This document shows, piece after piece, positions 1 through 12,690 of a DNA stretch of 64,000 nucleotides (position 1 is the first letter of the stretch; each line of letters starts with the position of its first letter). The notes below the pieces were generated by a model, which had not been told where the DNA came from, searched no databases, and saw only the letters and a program-made list of their open reading frames with translations. A program made the translations under genes and the position numbers. This DNA is from Cunninghamia lanceolata (taxonomy: Eukaryota > Streptophyta > Pinopsida > Cupressales > Cupressaceae), in NCBI GenBank assembly GCA_027924645.1, contig BSBN01001752.1, forward strand, positions 11,674,001-11,738,000, in the 5' to 3' direction.

Positions 1-606
1 TGGACTTATATTAAGAGGTTATTTAGATATTTGTGAGATACTTTTGATTACTATTGTGTTATCATGGTACTAATGATGTGGATAATACATTGGACATATA
101 GAGCTTTGTGGATACAGATTAGGCAAGAGACTTGGATAGTCAAAGGCCCACTAATAGATATGTGTTCTCTTTGTTTAGCGATGTAGTTAGTTGGATAAGT
201 AAAAGGTATCCCATGGTTTCTTTGTCCACCACTGAAGCAAAGTACATGGCTGCTATACATGCCTATAAGGAGACATTATGGTTACAAAGGTGGTGTTTAG
301 GTATTGGTCTTGATTGCAAGGTAGTTAGAGTTAGTTGTGATAGTTAGAGTATTATCTAGTTGGCCAAGAACCCCATGTACCATGCTTATACTACACATGT
401 TGATGTTTAGTATCATTTTATGCATGAGATGGTAGAGAATGGTAAGATCATGTTGTAGAAAATTGACACTTAGGATACTATTGTAGATTCCCTTACGAAG
501 CTAGTGAGCATGAATAAGTTCTCTTAGTGCAAGAAGGCCATGTGCCTTGGATCCTATACTTGATTTATTTTATGTTTCTAATTCATGTCATTGCAATGTA
601 AATTCC
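1..606 (+). pseudogene. Copia RNase H 3' end, decayed
   Basis: Carboxy-terminal part of a Ty1/copia polyprotein. Translation around 132-347 shows the copia RNase H signature of a tryptophan-rich strand followed by [11 protein letters not shown]. Downstream, in the same reading direction but broken by stops, a segment resembles the family end (a YHFMHEM-like stretch, then DSLTK). Frameshifts and in-frame stops make it non-functional. The left part lies outside the window. The same carboxy-terminal motifs recur in the minus-strand copia at 18998-20180, so both are probably one Tork/Tnt1-like lineage (lineage call is inference). Confidence 0.8.
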
Positions 607-616
607 AAGTGGGAGA
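607..616 (+). other. Polypurine tract of the copia fragment
   Basis: AAGTGGGAGA sits directly before a degenerate LTR start (TTTTAGGAT, expected TGTTAGGAT). This is the usual copia plus-strand primer position, just after the end of pol. Confidence 0.6.
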
Positions 617-1237
617 ATTTTAGGATTATAGGTGTCATTCACCTTGCAATCCTAAATTCTTGTTATAACTATAGACAATAAATAACATATGTACTCCAAG
701 AAACATGGAGAGGGTGAAAGTGGACACCCCTATTTGTGTGGGGATAATTATTTATTAATATTTTATTCTCTTACATGTAATGTAATGGCATTCAACATGG
801 TAGATAAAAAAGAAATAAAATGAGAGTTATGGAGCATCTTTCTCATTATGGTCTATGACAAGGAATTAGTTTGCTCATGTGGAGTGCCTAGAGTTGGGAA
901 GTGGGACTAATGAAGGATTTTGACCATTATGAGGAGATTTATGATGCATAAGTGGTGTATGAGGAGTTACATTATGTTCTAATAGGTTGACCAAGTGGAG
1001 TGGGGCACTAGATTTTTGCATGGATGATATGGGTACCTAGTTTTGTGCCCATGGGATTTACCCCTTGTTTTGTAAACTAGTTATGGTTTCTTGTTTCCAA
1101 TTGTTTTATTTATTGGAGCCTTGGGATAGTGGTATGTATGGTTATTTTCAAGTTCACAAGTGCTACTGGAAAGATGTCAGATTGAAGGGAGATAATCTAT
1201 TGCATATGTACTTTTATTATTGAAGATTAATACATAC
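617..1237 (+). repeat. Probable copia 3' LTR remnant
   Basis: Non-coding sequence between the polypurine tract and the start of the gypsy LTR at 1238. It is in the position of the 3' LTR of the copia fragment. Terminal nucleotides have decayed and the right end is not certain: the gypsy LTR may have been inserted within it. No second copy is present in the window. Confidence 0.45.
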
Positions 1238-1257
1238 TGTAGACACCTAAAATTGTC

Positions 1258-1400
1258 CATTCTTCATGGCATCCCTAAACATCCCTAATTCATCCCGATT
1301 CATCCTTAAACTACCCATATTCATCCCTAAACATCTCTAATTCATCCCTATTCATCTCCAAACTCCTCTAAACCATCACTAATCATCTCTAGACACCCCT
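1258..1400. repeat. Degenerate CATCCCTAA-type short repeats in the LTR
   Basis: About a dozen imperfect copies of CATCCCTA(A/T) with roughly 10-20 bp spacing, near the 5' end of the 3.1-kb LTR. The motif is not the plant telomere repeat. Probably a decayed microsatellite in U3. Confidence 0.55.
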
Positions 1401-1914
1401 AAACCTACATTTTCTCCACAATTAATTGAATAAACACATGTTTAGATATTTAATTGATCAAATCCCCTTCATTTCATGATTTTACAATATTTTATTGTTG
1501 AAATCACTATTCATGTACTTTCTACTATTCATCCATACCCGTATCGGTACCTACATCGATACTTATCCCTAGCCAAAATGATTTATTAAATCATTTATCC
1601 CCTTTCTCTATAGTCCAAACATTAGATAAATATAATTTATCTAATATCCCATTTAACCCATCCTATGAATTAAATAAATATTTGTAATTATTTAATTCTT
1701 ATATTCTATACTTTTGATTAGGTTTTCCTAAACCTATTTAACTAACCTAATCCCAATTTGAACAACATAAATCCTAATCTAATATTGGTCAAATCCTCTC
1801 CATTCCCCCAAATGTACAAAGGCATGGCCTCTTGTACATGTCCACATGGCCTTCTTACAAGAGGCATGGTCAAGAACCCATGTAAAAAGGTCCTTTTGTC
1901 CTCCATCCCCTATT

Positions 1915-2070
1915 CCTCCAATTTTAAATTGGGCATGTACCCATGCTTCCAATTTAAAACTCAAATTAAATCCAACTCATCCCCTTTTCCTCCAATTTTA
2001 AATTACGCATGTACCCATGCTCCCAATTTAAAATTCAAATCAAATCTAACCCATACCTCCAATTTATCAA
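1915..2070. repeat. 74-bp tandem repeat in U3
   Basis: Two near-identical units begin CCTCCAATTTTAAATT at 1915 and 1989. A third partial start lies near 2057. The repeat lies about 200-350 bp upstream of the TATA box, in the position where LTR enhancer repeats are often found. Confidence 0.7.
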
Positions 2071-2260
2071 GTCAATCTCATCCATCCATCTGCCCAAGGT
2101 CAACTCTCAACCCTTGATTCCTCCTTGATCCAAGGACATCCCTTCTCATCCAATCTCATCATGACACTTGGCAAGCTCTCCTTTCTTGAGAGATCTCAAG
2201 AATCCTCCACCATTGATCTAAAAATTCATTCCTAGCCATCCAATTGAGTTTCTAAAATTC

Positions 2261-2270
2261 TATAAATTGG
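2261..2270 (+). promoter_or_regulatory. TATA box of the gypsy LTR
   Basis: TATAAATTGG is preceded by an A/T-rich stretch and followed by a C-rich, then CATCACTTC-type sequence, as in plant core promoters. It lies about 1.0 kb into the 3.1-kb LTR. Confidence 0.5.
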
Positions 2271-4384
2271 AGTTCACCCCTTCAAAAATCATATCACTTC
2301 TTCATGCAACTAAATGCTGCCTCTTTTTCTCCAAAGATTCCATGGGAAGTAACATTTGAAGAGCCATTGTGCACATCCAACATAAAAGGAGCACATACAA
2401 GTATCAATATTTGCATGTAGTTAAGTGTTTAACTTCTTTGTTTTGCATTCCTTTTGCTCAATCTAAGGTAGCTTAGGATTTGAGTGAAATAGGTTATTGT
2501 TTTAACTTTTTTCTTGTGCTCATTTTCTCTATTAGACACATACTAGTACCTCTCTTTGATGGTAGATTTTTTCCTACAAGGGTTTCTCCACATACATCCA
2601 ATGTTAGGTGGTTATTTATCACGTTTTTTCTAATTTCTATTTCTTGATTTAAGCTTTCACATTATTTATTATTGGGTAATCCAATGTTGCATTATTAAAA
2701 ATCATATTTGGATGTTCTTTGGAGAATTAACACTTGCAACAATTCACCTTGATTTAAAAACATTCTTGATGTCCTCAATCTTATCCAAAAGCCATTGAAT
2801 CAACATCCTTACAAAGGTTTTAACACAAACTAATTATCCTTTTCATGCAAAAAATATCGAGCGCACAAACCATGTTTTTATGCAAAGACCAAACTAAGAA
2901 CTTCAAGTGAATTGAAAGAACATTTTATAATTTAGTAGAGATTAGATTTGTAGGTCTAGCTTAGATCCATATTCATAGAATCGATTCCATTGTCATGGAA
3001 GTAATCATGATAGAAGAATGCAATTTTTATAGATTCTAATCTATTCTTTTTAATAGGCCTTAATTTTTTATAATGATAGTGAATCACTTTGGGACATGTG
3101 ATAGAGTCGTATTCCACATCAATCTAAGAGCTAAGTAAATACATTTATTTACTTAATTTTGAGCATTAATTTCAACAGATTTATCATTCCAACCCCTTAT
3201 TCCTATGATATCTAATGTTAATTATATTTAATTAATTTCTCCTAGGAGATTTATTTGAAGACCTAATTTATTTATTTACAAGGCTAAATGGAAATTTACT
3301 TTTCTTTATGTTTTTTATTTTGAAAATTTTTATGACATTATTCTACAAATTAGAGGAGAAAAGTGTATACTTTTCTGTTTTACCCTCTTTTCTACACTCA
3401 CTTTTGGCCTTGTTCTAAATATACTATCCTAATGTTCAATATTTTTGTTTTTCATAGAATTTAACCATAACCCAACATTTATTACTCTTAATGTTGTTAT
3501 TTCATCCATAGAATTGAATCAGTCCAATCCATTAGGGTTTCCCCTCATAAATTAGATCATAAGTGTGGTTTCTATATCCTAGAAAAAATTGCACATGGTC
3601 CTATCCCACCTTTATAAAATTATAATTCACCCTCCTAAAGATAAAATTCAACTATTTCTCATTATCTTGTGCACCAAAATAATTTAAATTGAGTTCATTC
3701 CTAGCATCTTGTACTTAAGGACAAGCCTTAGGTCATTAGTGATCAAGAATTAAAATGCATTGATTATCAAAAGGACTTCTTCCAATGCATTATCAAGTAA
3801 CTACATCAAACTTGCATCACCATTTATAGATACTACATCATAACTATACACATTTTTCTCCACTTGTATTATGTGTCTTCAATATTTTATAGATCAAAAA
3901 AGAAGTTCGAATCATAATCAATGAATTTTCATACTTTGATCCAATTAAAACAAATACCCAACATATTTAACACCAAATTTGTCTTAGATGTATGTGCAAC
4001 TGAGAATGAACCAATTTCAAATATCCACAAGCACAAAAGATAGTATCATGTGCACAAGACATAATCATGTGAATTGGACTATATTGTAGGGGTGATTTCA
4101 TCCCATTTATCATAGATCCTATCATCTATGTATCTATGTTTCATGCACATTATTTAGTATTATATATGGACTATGTTGTATCAATCATAGGGTATGGTTG
4201 ATTTAAGGGCCAAATTGACAAACTATATTTGAAATAACTAATCATATATTCTATCCCATTTATTTCCAATACATGTTTCAACTCTAAGCTATTTAATAAA
4301 TTTAGGAGATAATCACTATTGATTATTTTATCATGGCATTAGACCTACTAAATTAATCATGGGGTGTATTTTTATCCCTACATT

Positions 4385-4396
4385 TTGGTGAACCCC
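4385..4396 (+). other. Primer-binding site, gypsy element
   Basis: TTGGTGAACCCC lies two bases after the LTR end. Position and the TGG start are as expected for a tRNA primer site. I did not assign the tRNA. Confidence 0.5.
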
Positions 4397-6597
4397 AACT
4401 CTTTGATCCTACCTAAGGTTTTTATCTAGGCATTCTTTGCTAATTTTTTAGATCTAATTTTCTAAATTTATTTATCTCGTCAAATACAAACTTTTGTGGA
4501 TCCCTCCTTTTCTTCATTTATTATGGATGGATAAAATCTTATACATGATGATAAGCTCCTTCTTTGTATTCTATCCACCATGATAACCTTATTTCCACTA
4601 AATCATAACCTCAAGATTTATTTGGTAATGATAGTGTTCCTATGATGCTTTTCTTCTTGATTCCTTTGGCCCATCCCCTTATTAGGTGTGTCCATTTATG
4701 ATGCACATATGTTACAAAACCCTAACTTGGATTGGCTTAACAATGTTTATGAATGTATGTGCTTTGTTAGATTTATTTTACTTTCATGTATATGATGCTA
4801 TATCAAGGTTTAATTCATTTCATATACACTTGATTTTCCTACCTTCACAATGATACTATATTGTCGATTCTTATCTTTCCTTAAATCATTGTTTATAAAA
4901 TGTTTGTGTATATAGATTCTTTAGACGACCTAGAGTGTGTTTGTTTATTGTTTTATATCATTCTTCCTATAGTGGTGTTCCTCAGAACCCATGATGCACA
5001 ATTCCTTAATTTCTTGTGATATGTCTTCAAATATTATCTATTAGCTCTTCTACTTCTTCGTGCCATATGACCCATAATAACACAATTTGTGAAAGACCCT
5101 CATAGTTCTACATACTTTGACATCTCTAAGAAAGATAGGATTGTCTTTCCTAATCTATGTTCATCTTCCACATTTAAACCCTTGGTCTTACAAGTTTATA
5201 TTATAAAATATTATTGTTATAAATCTAAGACTACACCCTTTTAAACATTAGTGCTTCAAGGTGAATCTAATAATAATGGTCCAAAAAACTACTTCCCAAT
5301 TTGAACCACTTATGTTAAAAGGAGTACCTAATTCTAGTGTGCAGAAATATTTTATAATCAAAGAAAATTCTAATCATTTTCATGTGGTTTATCATACATA
5401 CAAGAAGCTATAAAGGGGTCAAAAAAGTGTCCAATCAAGAAACCTTGCCACATAATCACCTTGACTTACCTCCTGGGCATAGATTATCTATTAAGCCATA
5501 AAATAGTATGATATTATAGATCAATTATTAAATACTCAATCTAAGATTTCTCTATGATTTACAACACACCTTTGAGATGTAGAAAGAGATCTCACAAAAA
5601 TATTTGATAAATATTGTTATCACATTAAGTACCAAACCAACATAGGTTTCAATCATGTTAGAATTAGTTTATGATAATGACAACACCATTATGTTTGATT
5701 CTAAATAGATTCCTAATACATAAATTATTCATGAGCATTTACCTTTACATATTGTAATTGGCTGTGGAAAGATTACAATAAACATGGCTTAATAGATAAT
5801 GGTTTGAGATCAAACATATATAGCAAATAATTCTTAGACAATATCAAGATTGATTATTCTAACTTTAAAAAATAACAAGTTACATTTAAAGGATTTGATA
5901 ATGTGAGGCATGAAGTACTATCACCTTTCCCCTTACATCATAACCATTTTCTTTGGATACTTTATTCCATTTGATGCCTAAGTGATTAGCATATAATGTT
6001 ATTTGGGAAATCTATGGATACATACTATAAGAGTCATTATTTTGACTATTTACCAATATTTGAAATTTGTCTACAAAGATAAATTTTATATGATAAATTC
6101 CAATGAAGATCCTTTTAAATTATATCAATTGGCTAAAACCCAAAGTCTAAGTGTTCCACAAAACCAATGGTTACCTATTCCATGTGATGCCCTAGGTGAT
6201 TAACATATAATGTTATCTCAGAAATATATGCATACATGCTGTAAGAGTCGTCCTTTCTACTATTCACCAATATTTTAAATTTATTTACAAAGATAAATTC
6301 TATATAATCAATGCCAATGAAAATCCTTTTAAATTCTTTAAATTGGTTGAAACTCAAAGTCCAATTGTTCCACAAAACCAATTGACAAAACCACAAACTC
6401 AACCAAAAGAGTACCTTTCTCCATCCAATCTTAATGTTGATCATGAAGATTATTTGGGTCCTCTTAATTTTATGCCATTGTATATGGGAGAATATAATAT
6501 TAATGTTAATTATTTTGATATTCCACCTTTTCTTATGGATCCTTATACAGTTGGGTAATGACCTTGACTAAAGCTTACTAATAATATTAAACAACAT
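4397..6597 (+). mobile_element. Decayed internal region of the gypsy element
   Basis: AT-rich sequence following the PBS. The only open stretch with coding flavour is 6343-6558 (71 codons, ending in a P/Y/F-rich segment). It follows a tandem duplication at 5966-6390. No zinc knuckle, protease, RT or integrase motif is visible, so this is either the long 5' untranslated part plus a gag fragment, or a non-coding derivative. It stops where the minus-strand copia LTR begins, near 6598. Confidence 0.35.
5966..6390. repeat. Two-copy tandem duplication, ~210 bp
   Basis: The unit beginning TTGATGCC(T)AAGTGATTA near 5969 recurs near 6182 as TGATGCCCTAGGTGATTA. Both copies share TGTTCCACAAAACCAA near their ends (about 6150 and 6367). 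The copies have diverged by many substitutions, so the duplication is old. Confidence 0.8.
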
Positions 6598-7001
6598 TGT
6601 TGAATATAAGGTTTAATTGTCTGGTTAGGGACAATAAAATATATATTAAATATGATTTTAATGAACTGATATAAATTTGAAATATACTTAAATCAAACTA
6701 AAAATGTAATGTAAATTAGCAACAAGATTAAAAGAAAAAGAGAGGTGACACAAAATATGACCTATGAAAATCCTTTCAGGAAAAACCTGACATCAAAAGA
6801 ATATCCTCCACTATATTATTCCAATAACCATATGTTAAATAAAAGGATCTAAACAAAAATTATGTAAGAAAACCCTCCTCCTTCTCAAAGCATACAAGAA
6901 GTCCAACAATACTCTTTTATCCTAGGATAGCCAAACTACTCACCCAAGTCTTCAAATTATAGAATTTGAGCTTGAGTAAAACCACCAAGTGGCATTCAAA
7001 A
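6598..7001 (-). repeat. Minus-strand copia 3' LTR, distal piece
   Basis: This is the far (U5) end of the 3' LTR of the minus-strand copia whose internal region is at 18998-20180. The LTR is split here by the solo LTR at 7002-10648. Removing that insertion joins 7001 to 10654 in continuous sequence. The outer boundary near 6598 (TGTTGAAT) is a guess from TG...CA rules. Confidence 0.45.
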
Positions 7002-10000
7002 TGTCACACACCAAATTTTGACTATGATTTACTTTTTACTTGTACATAATTAGTGGTTAATTATGCATGAATTAATGATTTTACATTATGAGAAAATGTC
7101 AGGATAAATCAATGATATCATGATTTTATGTTTATATGGTTAGAATTTAGACATGTGATTATAAGATGTCATGATTATTTATTCATAAGGTTTATGGATT
7201 GACTAACAATGCACTAATCCTAGTTTGGTGATTGCAAGTTGTAACCAGGAAACAGGTTTTCCACCCTCTGAGAAAGAGAGGGAGAGCATCATCAGAGAGA
7301 AGAGAATAGATGTATGGATAGAATGGATTGGTTGCCATTTAAATATCTTGCCTTAACAGTTTAGTGAACCTTTGTCGAGTTTGGTAAGTTATGTTTGCCC
7401 AATTGGTCTGAGTTTGGTTTTGACTCAACAAATCACCAATTTGTCAACAAAATCCATTAAGATGAGGTTTTTGTCGAAAACTAAGTCAGGATAGTATTTG
7501 ACCATTGACGAGGAAAAGGTCGATAGTAGTTAAACTACTATATTATCAGTAATTCCTGATTGAAATTCTATTATTTTATTTTGTTTATTTTGACATTTAT
7601 GTAATTTTGAGAGGGGGAGAATACCTCAACCCAATTCTCATAGCTTATTGTGTGTTAGAGAAAATGTAAGCATACATTGTATACAACAATATTACATTGT
7701 TAAATATCTATTTTCTATGAACTCTTAGTTTAAACTATTGTTTGTAGTCTTTGAGCATTTTTATGAATGTGGTATAGTTGCAATGTAATGCAAACCACTA
7801 TATGTTAGTTATGGGGACTCGACTCCTTCCTCCACATTGGTTATGGAGGTAAGGAGGAGTTATTCAAACTAAGGAAGAGTGGTCTTTAATGACAAGTAAC
7901 TTCGACTTTTCTATCTGCATGCCACCGTAAGGAATATTTATAGGCAGAGAAATGGGAAGGAATATGTGGGTATGGAGTGAAGCTAAGCCTTTAAAAGGAT
8001 ATATTAACAAGTTTAATAAGCAATGTTGGGGTTGGTCTGTATTTTGTATGACTCCAAGTGCATAAAGAAACAAAAGACTCCAAACACAGAGAGAACTCTG
8101 TTATGTTTGTGAATAGTGAGATCTAATATTATAAAGATTGGGCAGTGAAAGACTTCATGCATCGAGAGCTTCATTAGCACCCAGAGCTTCATGGGAAACT
8201 GTCGACACTAGAAGGTAAGGTTATCTTTATACGCTAAGTTTTCCATTATTTAAACTGTATTATTTTCCATTCTATATGAATATACAGAGATGTAATGAAA
8301 CCATCGACACTAGAAGATGCATGTGATATTAGAATGCAAATTTATAAGAAGAAAGATAGTTAATATATTTGCATAGTAGTTTAAACCACCATAGATAAAC
8401 AATAGAAGGTTTTAGTATTCAATGGAAGTAGCAAGAGACTAGCGTAGGTCATTCCTATGGATGCAATGTCAAAGTTGACAACTAGTATTAAAACTGGCAC
8501 TAGTATTGTGTATTGCCTTGGACTGTGTATCTAATGACCTTTATTATGATATCTCTGAAGCTTGTAAGCTATCTAGACAAGGTAAGAATGACCATCAATC
8601 TTACTGCGAACCCTCAATAGTATTTTGCACAGAGAAGTTGAACAAGCTATTAATGGGAGAAATCCATTAGATTGCATGTAGTGCTATTAGGTAGTAGTGT
8701 CAATGGTGATTTTAGATTGAGGCATGCAAAACATTGCTTAAGCAAGCCCTCTTTGTTCTTTCAACAAGTTATCCTTATAGCGTAGATATTAGAGTAAACA
8801 AGTTTTACCACTTCATTAATATCATCGAACACATAGAGTATACATATGGTAAACCTTGTTGCCTTGATAGACTTAAGATTTTGGAACTAAGTTATAACTA
8901 GATAAACTATATAAGTGCAAAGGTATAACTTTATGAGAAATTTGATTTAAACTTAGGAGTTGTGAGGAGTAAGATTGTAAAAGTTTAATCAGAGATAGTT
9001 CTTTTTTTCACAATAATTTACTATATAAGTTTTATTGTTTGCAATCTATAGTTTTGGTGATAGATATTCACTTAATTAGAATATATATAAATGATAATGA
9101 TATCATTTGGAAACACCTAAGTATAGTATCGCATATGTAAACTATACAAATAATGATAAGCATTATCATGATAAACATAGGAGGTTAAACATGAGTTCGT
9201 AACCTATCTCAAAAGTTGGTGGACTTAAGAAGACCAAGAGGTCGACAATACTATTTTATTATTGTAGACTCAAACTTATCTAGGTTGAAAGATTGACTTA
9301 GTCAAAAGATTAGCTATGATAATGATAGTATTCATTAAGATCAAATATGAATGTGGATATACCTCGTGTATTATGTCTATACAAGTTATGAGAAATGTTA
9401 AATTTTATCAATGCCCAAGTGGTCAAGAGAAGACTAGAGGTTGTCTTTTTCATATTATTATTATTATAAAATATTATCTTTGGAAATCAAGAGTATTTAA
9501 TATTACAATGTATTGGGTTGGAGAAGTTTAAAACCCTAGAATCAACCTAGAAGGGATTAGAAAACTTAAAAACTCTTAAGTCGGTTATGACATTGATTTA
9601 GTCTATTATATATTATGGTCGACAGTGAATGGTCAAGAAACCATAGATCAAGACAATATAATTTAGGAAGAGTCTAAGAAGTACTTATGATAAATTTAAT
9701 GATTTCTTGATAGATTCAAAACTTGATATATATTACACAAGAGTGCTTAATCTTTGGGTCATTGAGTAGAATGACAAGAAGTCATAGACCCTAGTATTTG
9801 CAAGTATGCAAAGAGGGACTTTCTGAAAGGTTAAAATCACCTAAACCCTTATATTACATTTATCCTAGATTAAGGATTAAATTCTAAGTTAGATTGACTA
9901 ATATTTGAGTTTAGTCGAGACAATTTATGTCTAGAGTTACTAGTCAAGCAAGTCAAACTGTAGGATGAGATTATTTTCCAAGTCAAGTTAGAGGTGTGTG

Positions 10001-10648
10001 AACACACGACTACATTTATTGAAAACATCTATTTATAAAAAAACTTTGGCCAAAGTGATGCATTTGTCTCTACATGCATTAGTTGGTTCACCGTGTCTAG
10101 ATTGTGTAACCTATGAGAATGGTCATACTTAGCTAGAAGATTTTCTAGAGTTGTATGGTTGATTATGTTATGTAGGACACATCACTAGGAATTAGATGGA
10201 AACCTATTGGTTTCTTATGTCTATACTCTTCATGAAGGGTAGGGCCACTTCTAGATGGAAGATGAATGGGGGACCTCCAGTCTATGGTTGGAGGAAAAGC
10301 ACTCGAATGATGCTCTCCCTCTACAACAAAAGAATTGCTGAGACTTGTGAGATAGATATCAAGATTATAGGTGTATTATACTTCATGTTATGACTTATTA
10401 TTGTCAAAATTATGTAAATTTATCACCAAGTGCAAATTATTTGTAATTGTAAACTGAAATGATTTCACTAAAATTTTATCTTTGAATATATTGTATTTCA
10501 AGGTTGAAAAATATTCAAAAAAGATATGCATTTATTTCTATGTGATTATGCAAATGTTAAAAAAAATTCTCTTAGTTAAACATGCTCATTTACTTTCTTC
10601 ATAAATTTTGTGAGTAATTCCAAGTTGTATGAGTTCCAGTATGTTACA
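7002..10648 (+). repeat. Large solo LTR (gypsy type), TSD CAAAA
   Basis: A 3.65-kb unit with ends TGTCACACACC...TATGTTACA, flanked by perfect CAAAA direct repeats at 6997-7001 and 10649-10653. No internal LTR pair, PBS, polypurine tract or long ORF was seen, so a solo LTR left by intra-element recombination is most likely. A very short non-autonomous element is the alternative. The TGTCACAC start is common in plant Ty3/gypsy LTRs. Orientation is inferred from the termini only. Confidence 0.65.
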
Positions 10649-10653
10649 CAAAA

Positions 10654-11012
10654 CCATGGAAGATCCTAGGAGACACATGTCCTAATTATAAACATGTGTG
10701 AAGGAGTTACATGCAAGAGATATCCACCTCTCCAAGGGTGTCATGCATTCAATGAGTCCTTAGGAGAAATTGTAACCTTTCACCTTCCCAAAATGGAACA
10801 TCATTTTCTAAGCGTACTATTCAACTCATTAATCATCCTTTCAATGATCTTAAAACTCATGCTAAGTTCCATTAAGAATCATATAGGTCCTTAAGAGGAC
10901 CATTTACATATACAAAATTATATCATAGTAATAATAATCTAGGATCTTTAGATTATAACCTATAAACCTAATATTACAATAATATTCCAATATTGTAACT
11001 AGGATTTCAAAA
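10654..11012 (-). repeat. Minus-strand copia 3' LTR, middle piece
   Basis: Continues the LTR after the solo-LTR insertion. Positions 10784-11012 are present again at 18749-18978 (about 9 differences in 229 bp). The piece ends where the plus-strand Sirevirus-like LTR begins. Confidence 0.65.
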
Positions 11013-12632
11013 GTTGCAAGTATGTGCTAATCAGTGTTGTCACCGATGTCAACATGTTTGTGTTGTCATTAGTGTCAACTGTGCTCTTGTTTTGTTACTT
11101 TATTGTGATGAGTTAGTTTCTTTGTATTGCATTATATAAGTGTTGAAGATGATAATAATATGTTCCTAATATTGAGTATCCAAGTGCTTTTGAGAAAATT
11201 TGATTCATACTAAAGATAGAAGTTGTGAAGATGTACTCTGGCTTATTGGATACTATTTGAGTTTTTCTCCACATTTCTTCTATGTTAAAGACTGGAGTGT
11301 GAGATTTGGATATGTTTTATAGAAGTGTTTGAAGATGCTAAATCCAAAATTTGGTGGTCCTGGATTGTTGCGCAGTAGAAGTTCTATTCACCAGTTTGAA
11401 GACTATGCCTGGCATTATCTGTAGTGTGATAGGGAGAAAGTATTTTTCTTTGCATTTCTCTGTAGTTTGGTCTTTGGTCTTATGGTTCTAGACTTATATT
11501 TATAAGGTCCTTAGCTATCTTCATTCCAAATGATTTGTGATTTGGTGCTCTGAAAAGCATGCTACTGATTAGCAAAGTTTGATAATGTTTGTTGTGAGCA
11601 GTCTGTGATCTGTCTTCAAATGATATTTGTTGTCTTCAAGTGAGATCTATTGTAGTTGGATATGTCAGCTCCTAGGTGATTTTATGTTGTTTTTGGATGT
11701 CTCCAAATTGTATTAAAGGTGTATTCTTGATCTGCAAGATATGATGAAGTTCTTGGAAGTGTGTGTTTAAGCATTCTTGGTGTTTGCATAAGTTTGGATG
11801 ATTTGGATGATAACACTCTTTATGGATGTGTTTCATGGATTGTAGAAGCATGTTGAAGTGTGTGAAGATGTATTTGGGTCTGAGCTGAGATGTGAAGTGT
11901 TCTTCCTTAATTCATTTTGTTCGCACGTTTGTTTAGGTTTAAACCTAATTTGAATTATGTATGTTTGTCGACCTTGGAGATTGTTCCAAAGGTTGTAGAT
12001 TGTATTTCTGACCTTGATGTATGGTCTAAGGTTGATTATAGGTATAAATAAATGTAATGAATTCATGTGTTGAGTGGGGGATGCGAAGATGTGTAGATGA
12101 GAGTGTGTGTAGTAAGGGCAGCAAAGGTGATTTATATTGTCCTTCAATGTAACTGAACTCAAGCATGTTGTAGATGATATTATATCAATTCATGGCAGTG
12201 AGCCACCCCTCCAGGTAGTGAGTCAACCCTTAGAAATGAGCCACCCCTCAACAATGAGCCACCCCTCAACAGTGAGCCACCCTAATGGTAGTGAACCCTA
12301 TTTGCAGTGAGCATTTCTTTGGACAATGAGTCCTTGGGTAGTGAGTCCTGTAGCAGTGAGCCTCTTTTGTTAATTGGTATTGTTACTACATTATATTGTG
12401 AGCTAACACTCATCGTGGTTTTTCCCTTTTAGGGTTTTCCACGTAAAAATCTACAGTTCATGTGTGTATAGTGTTGATGTGTTTAAGTTTTGTTTTTGCA
12501 CTTCATGTTTAATCTTCATAATAGATTAAGAGGTTAAAGTAAGTGAATGTGAATGTGATATTGTTGAAGAAAAGTTAAAATTTTTGATACAACTAATTCA
12601 CCCCACCTCTCAGTTTTCTTGTGCCCTCAATA
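11013..12632 (+). repeat. 5' LTR of the Sirevirus-like element
   Basis: Begins TTGCAAGTATG (terminal TG lost or mutated) and ends CCCTCAATA (expected CAACA). It includes a TATA box at 12043-12050, an array of AGTGAGCC-like motifs at about 12195-12365, and a C-rich stretch before the end. Its partner is 17125-18748. Confidence 0.85.
12043..12050 (+). promoter_or_regulatory. TATA box, 5' LTR
   Basis: TATAAATA lies at the position homologous to TATAAATAAG in the solo LTR at 24771. In the 3' LTR of this element the same site reads TAAAAATA, i.e. damaged. Confidence 0.55.
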
Positions 12633-12634
12633 AT

Positions 12635-12648
12635 TGGTATCAAAGTAG
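12635..12648 (+). other. PBS complementary to initiator tRNA-Met
   Basis: TGGTATCAAAGTAG follows the LTR end by two bases. It matches the plant iMet PBS (TGGTATCAGAGC) with one early mismatch. The intact form is present in the element at 54321. Confidence 0.8.
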
Positions 12649-12690
12649 GGTTCCTTCGAAGAAATCCTAACAGCTTAAGGTAGATCTGGG

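Larger units (their letters stand above)
1238..4382 (+). repeat. Ty3/gypsy-type 5' LTR, 3.1 kb
   Basis: Starts TGTAGACACC and ends ATCCCTACA, giving TG...CA ends. It is followed two bases later by a primer-binding-site-like TTGGTGAACCCC, which fixes this as a plus-strand 5' LTR. It contains a TATA box at 2261-2270 and short tandem repeats. No matching 3' LTR was found, so the element is truncated or interrupted. Assignment to Ty3/gypsy rests on LTR size and ends, not on a pol domain. Confidence 0.6.

Noticed and set aside
1258..1400. Telomere-like repeats
   Set aside because: The word is CATCCCTAA with irregular spacing, not the plant TTTAGGG/CCCTAAA repeat in register.
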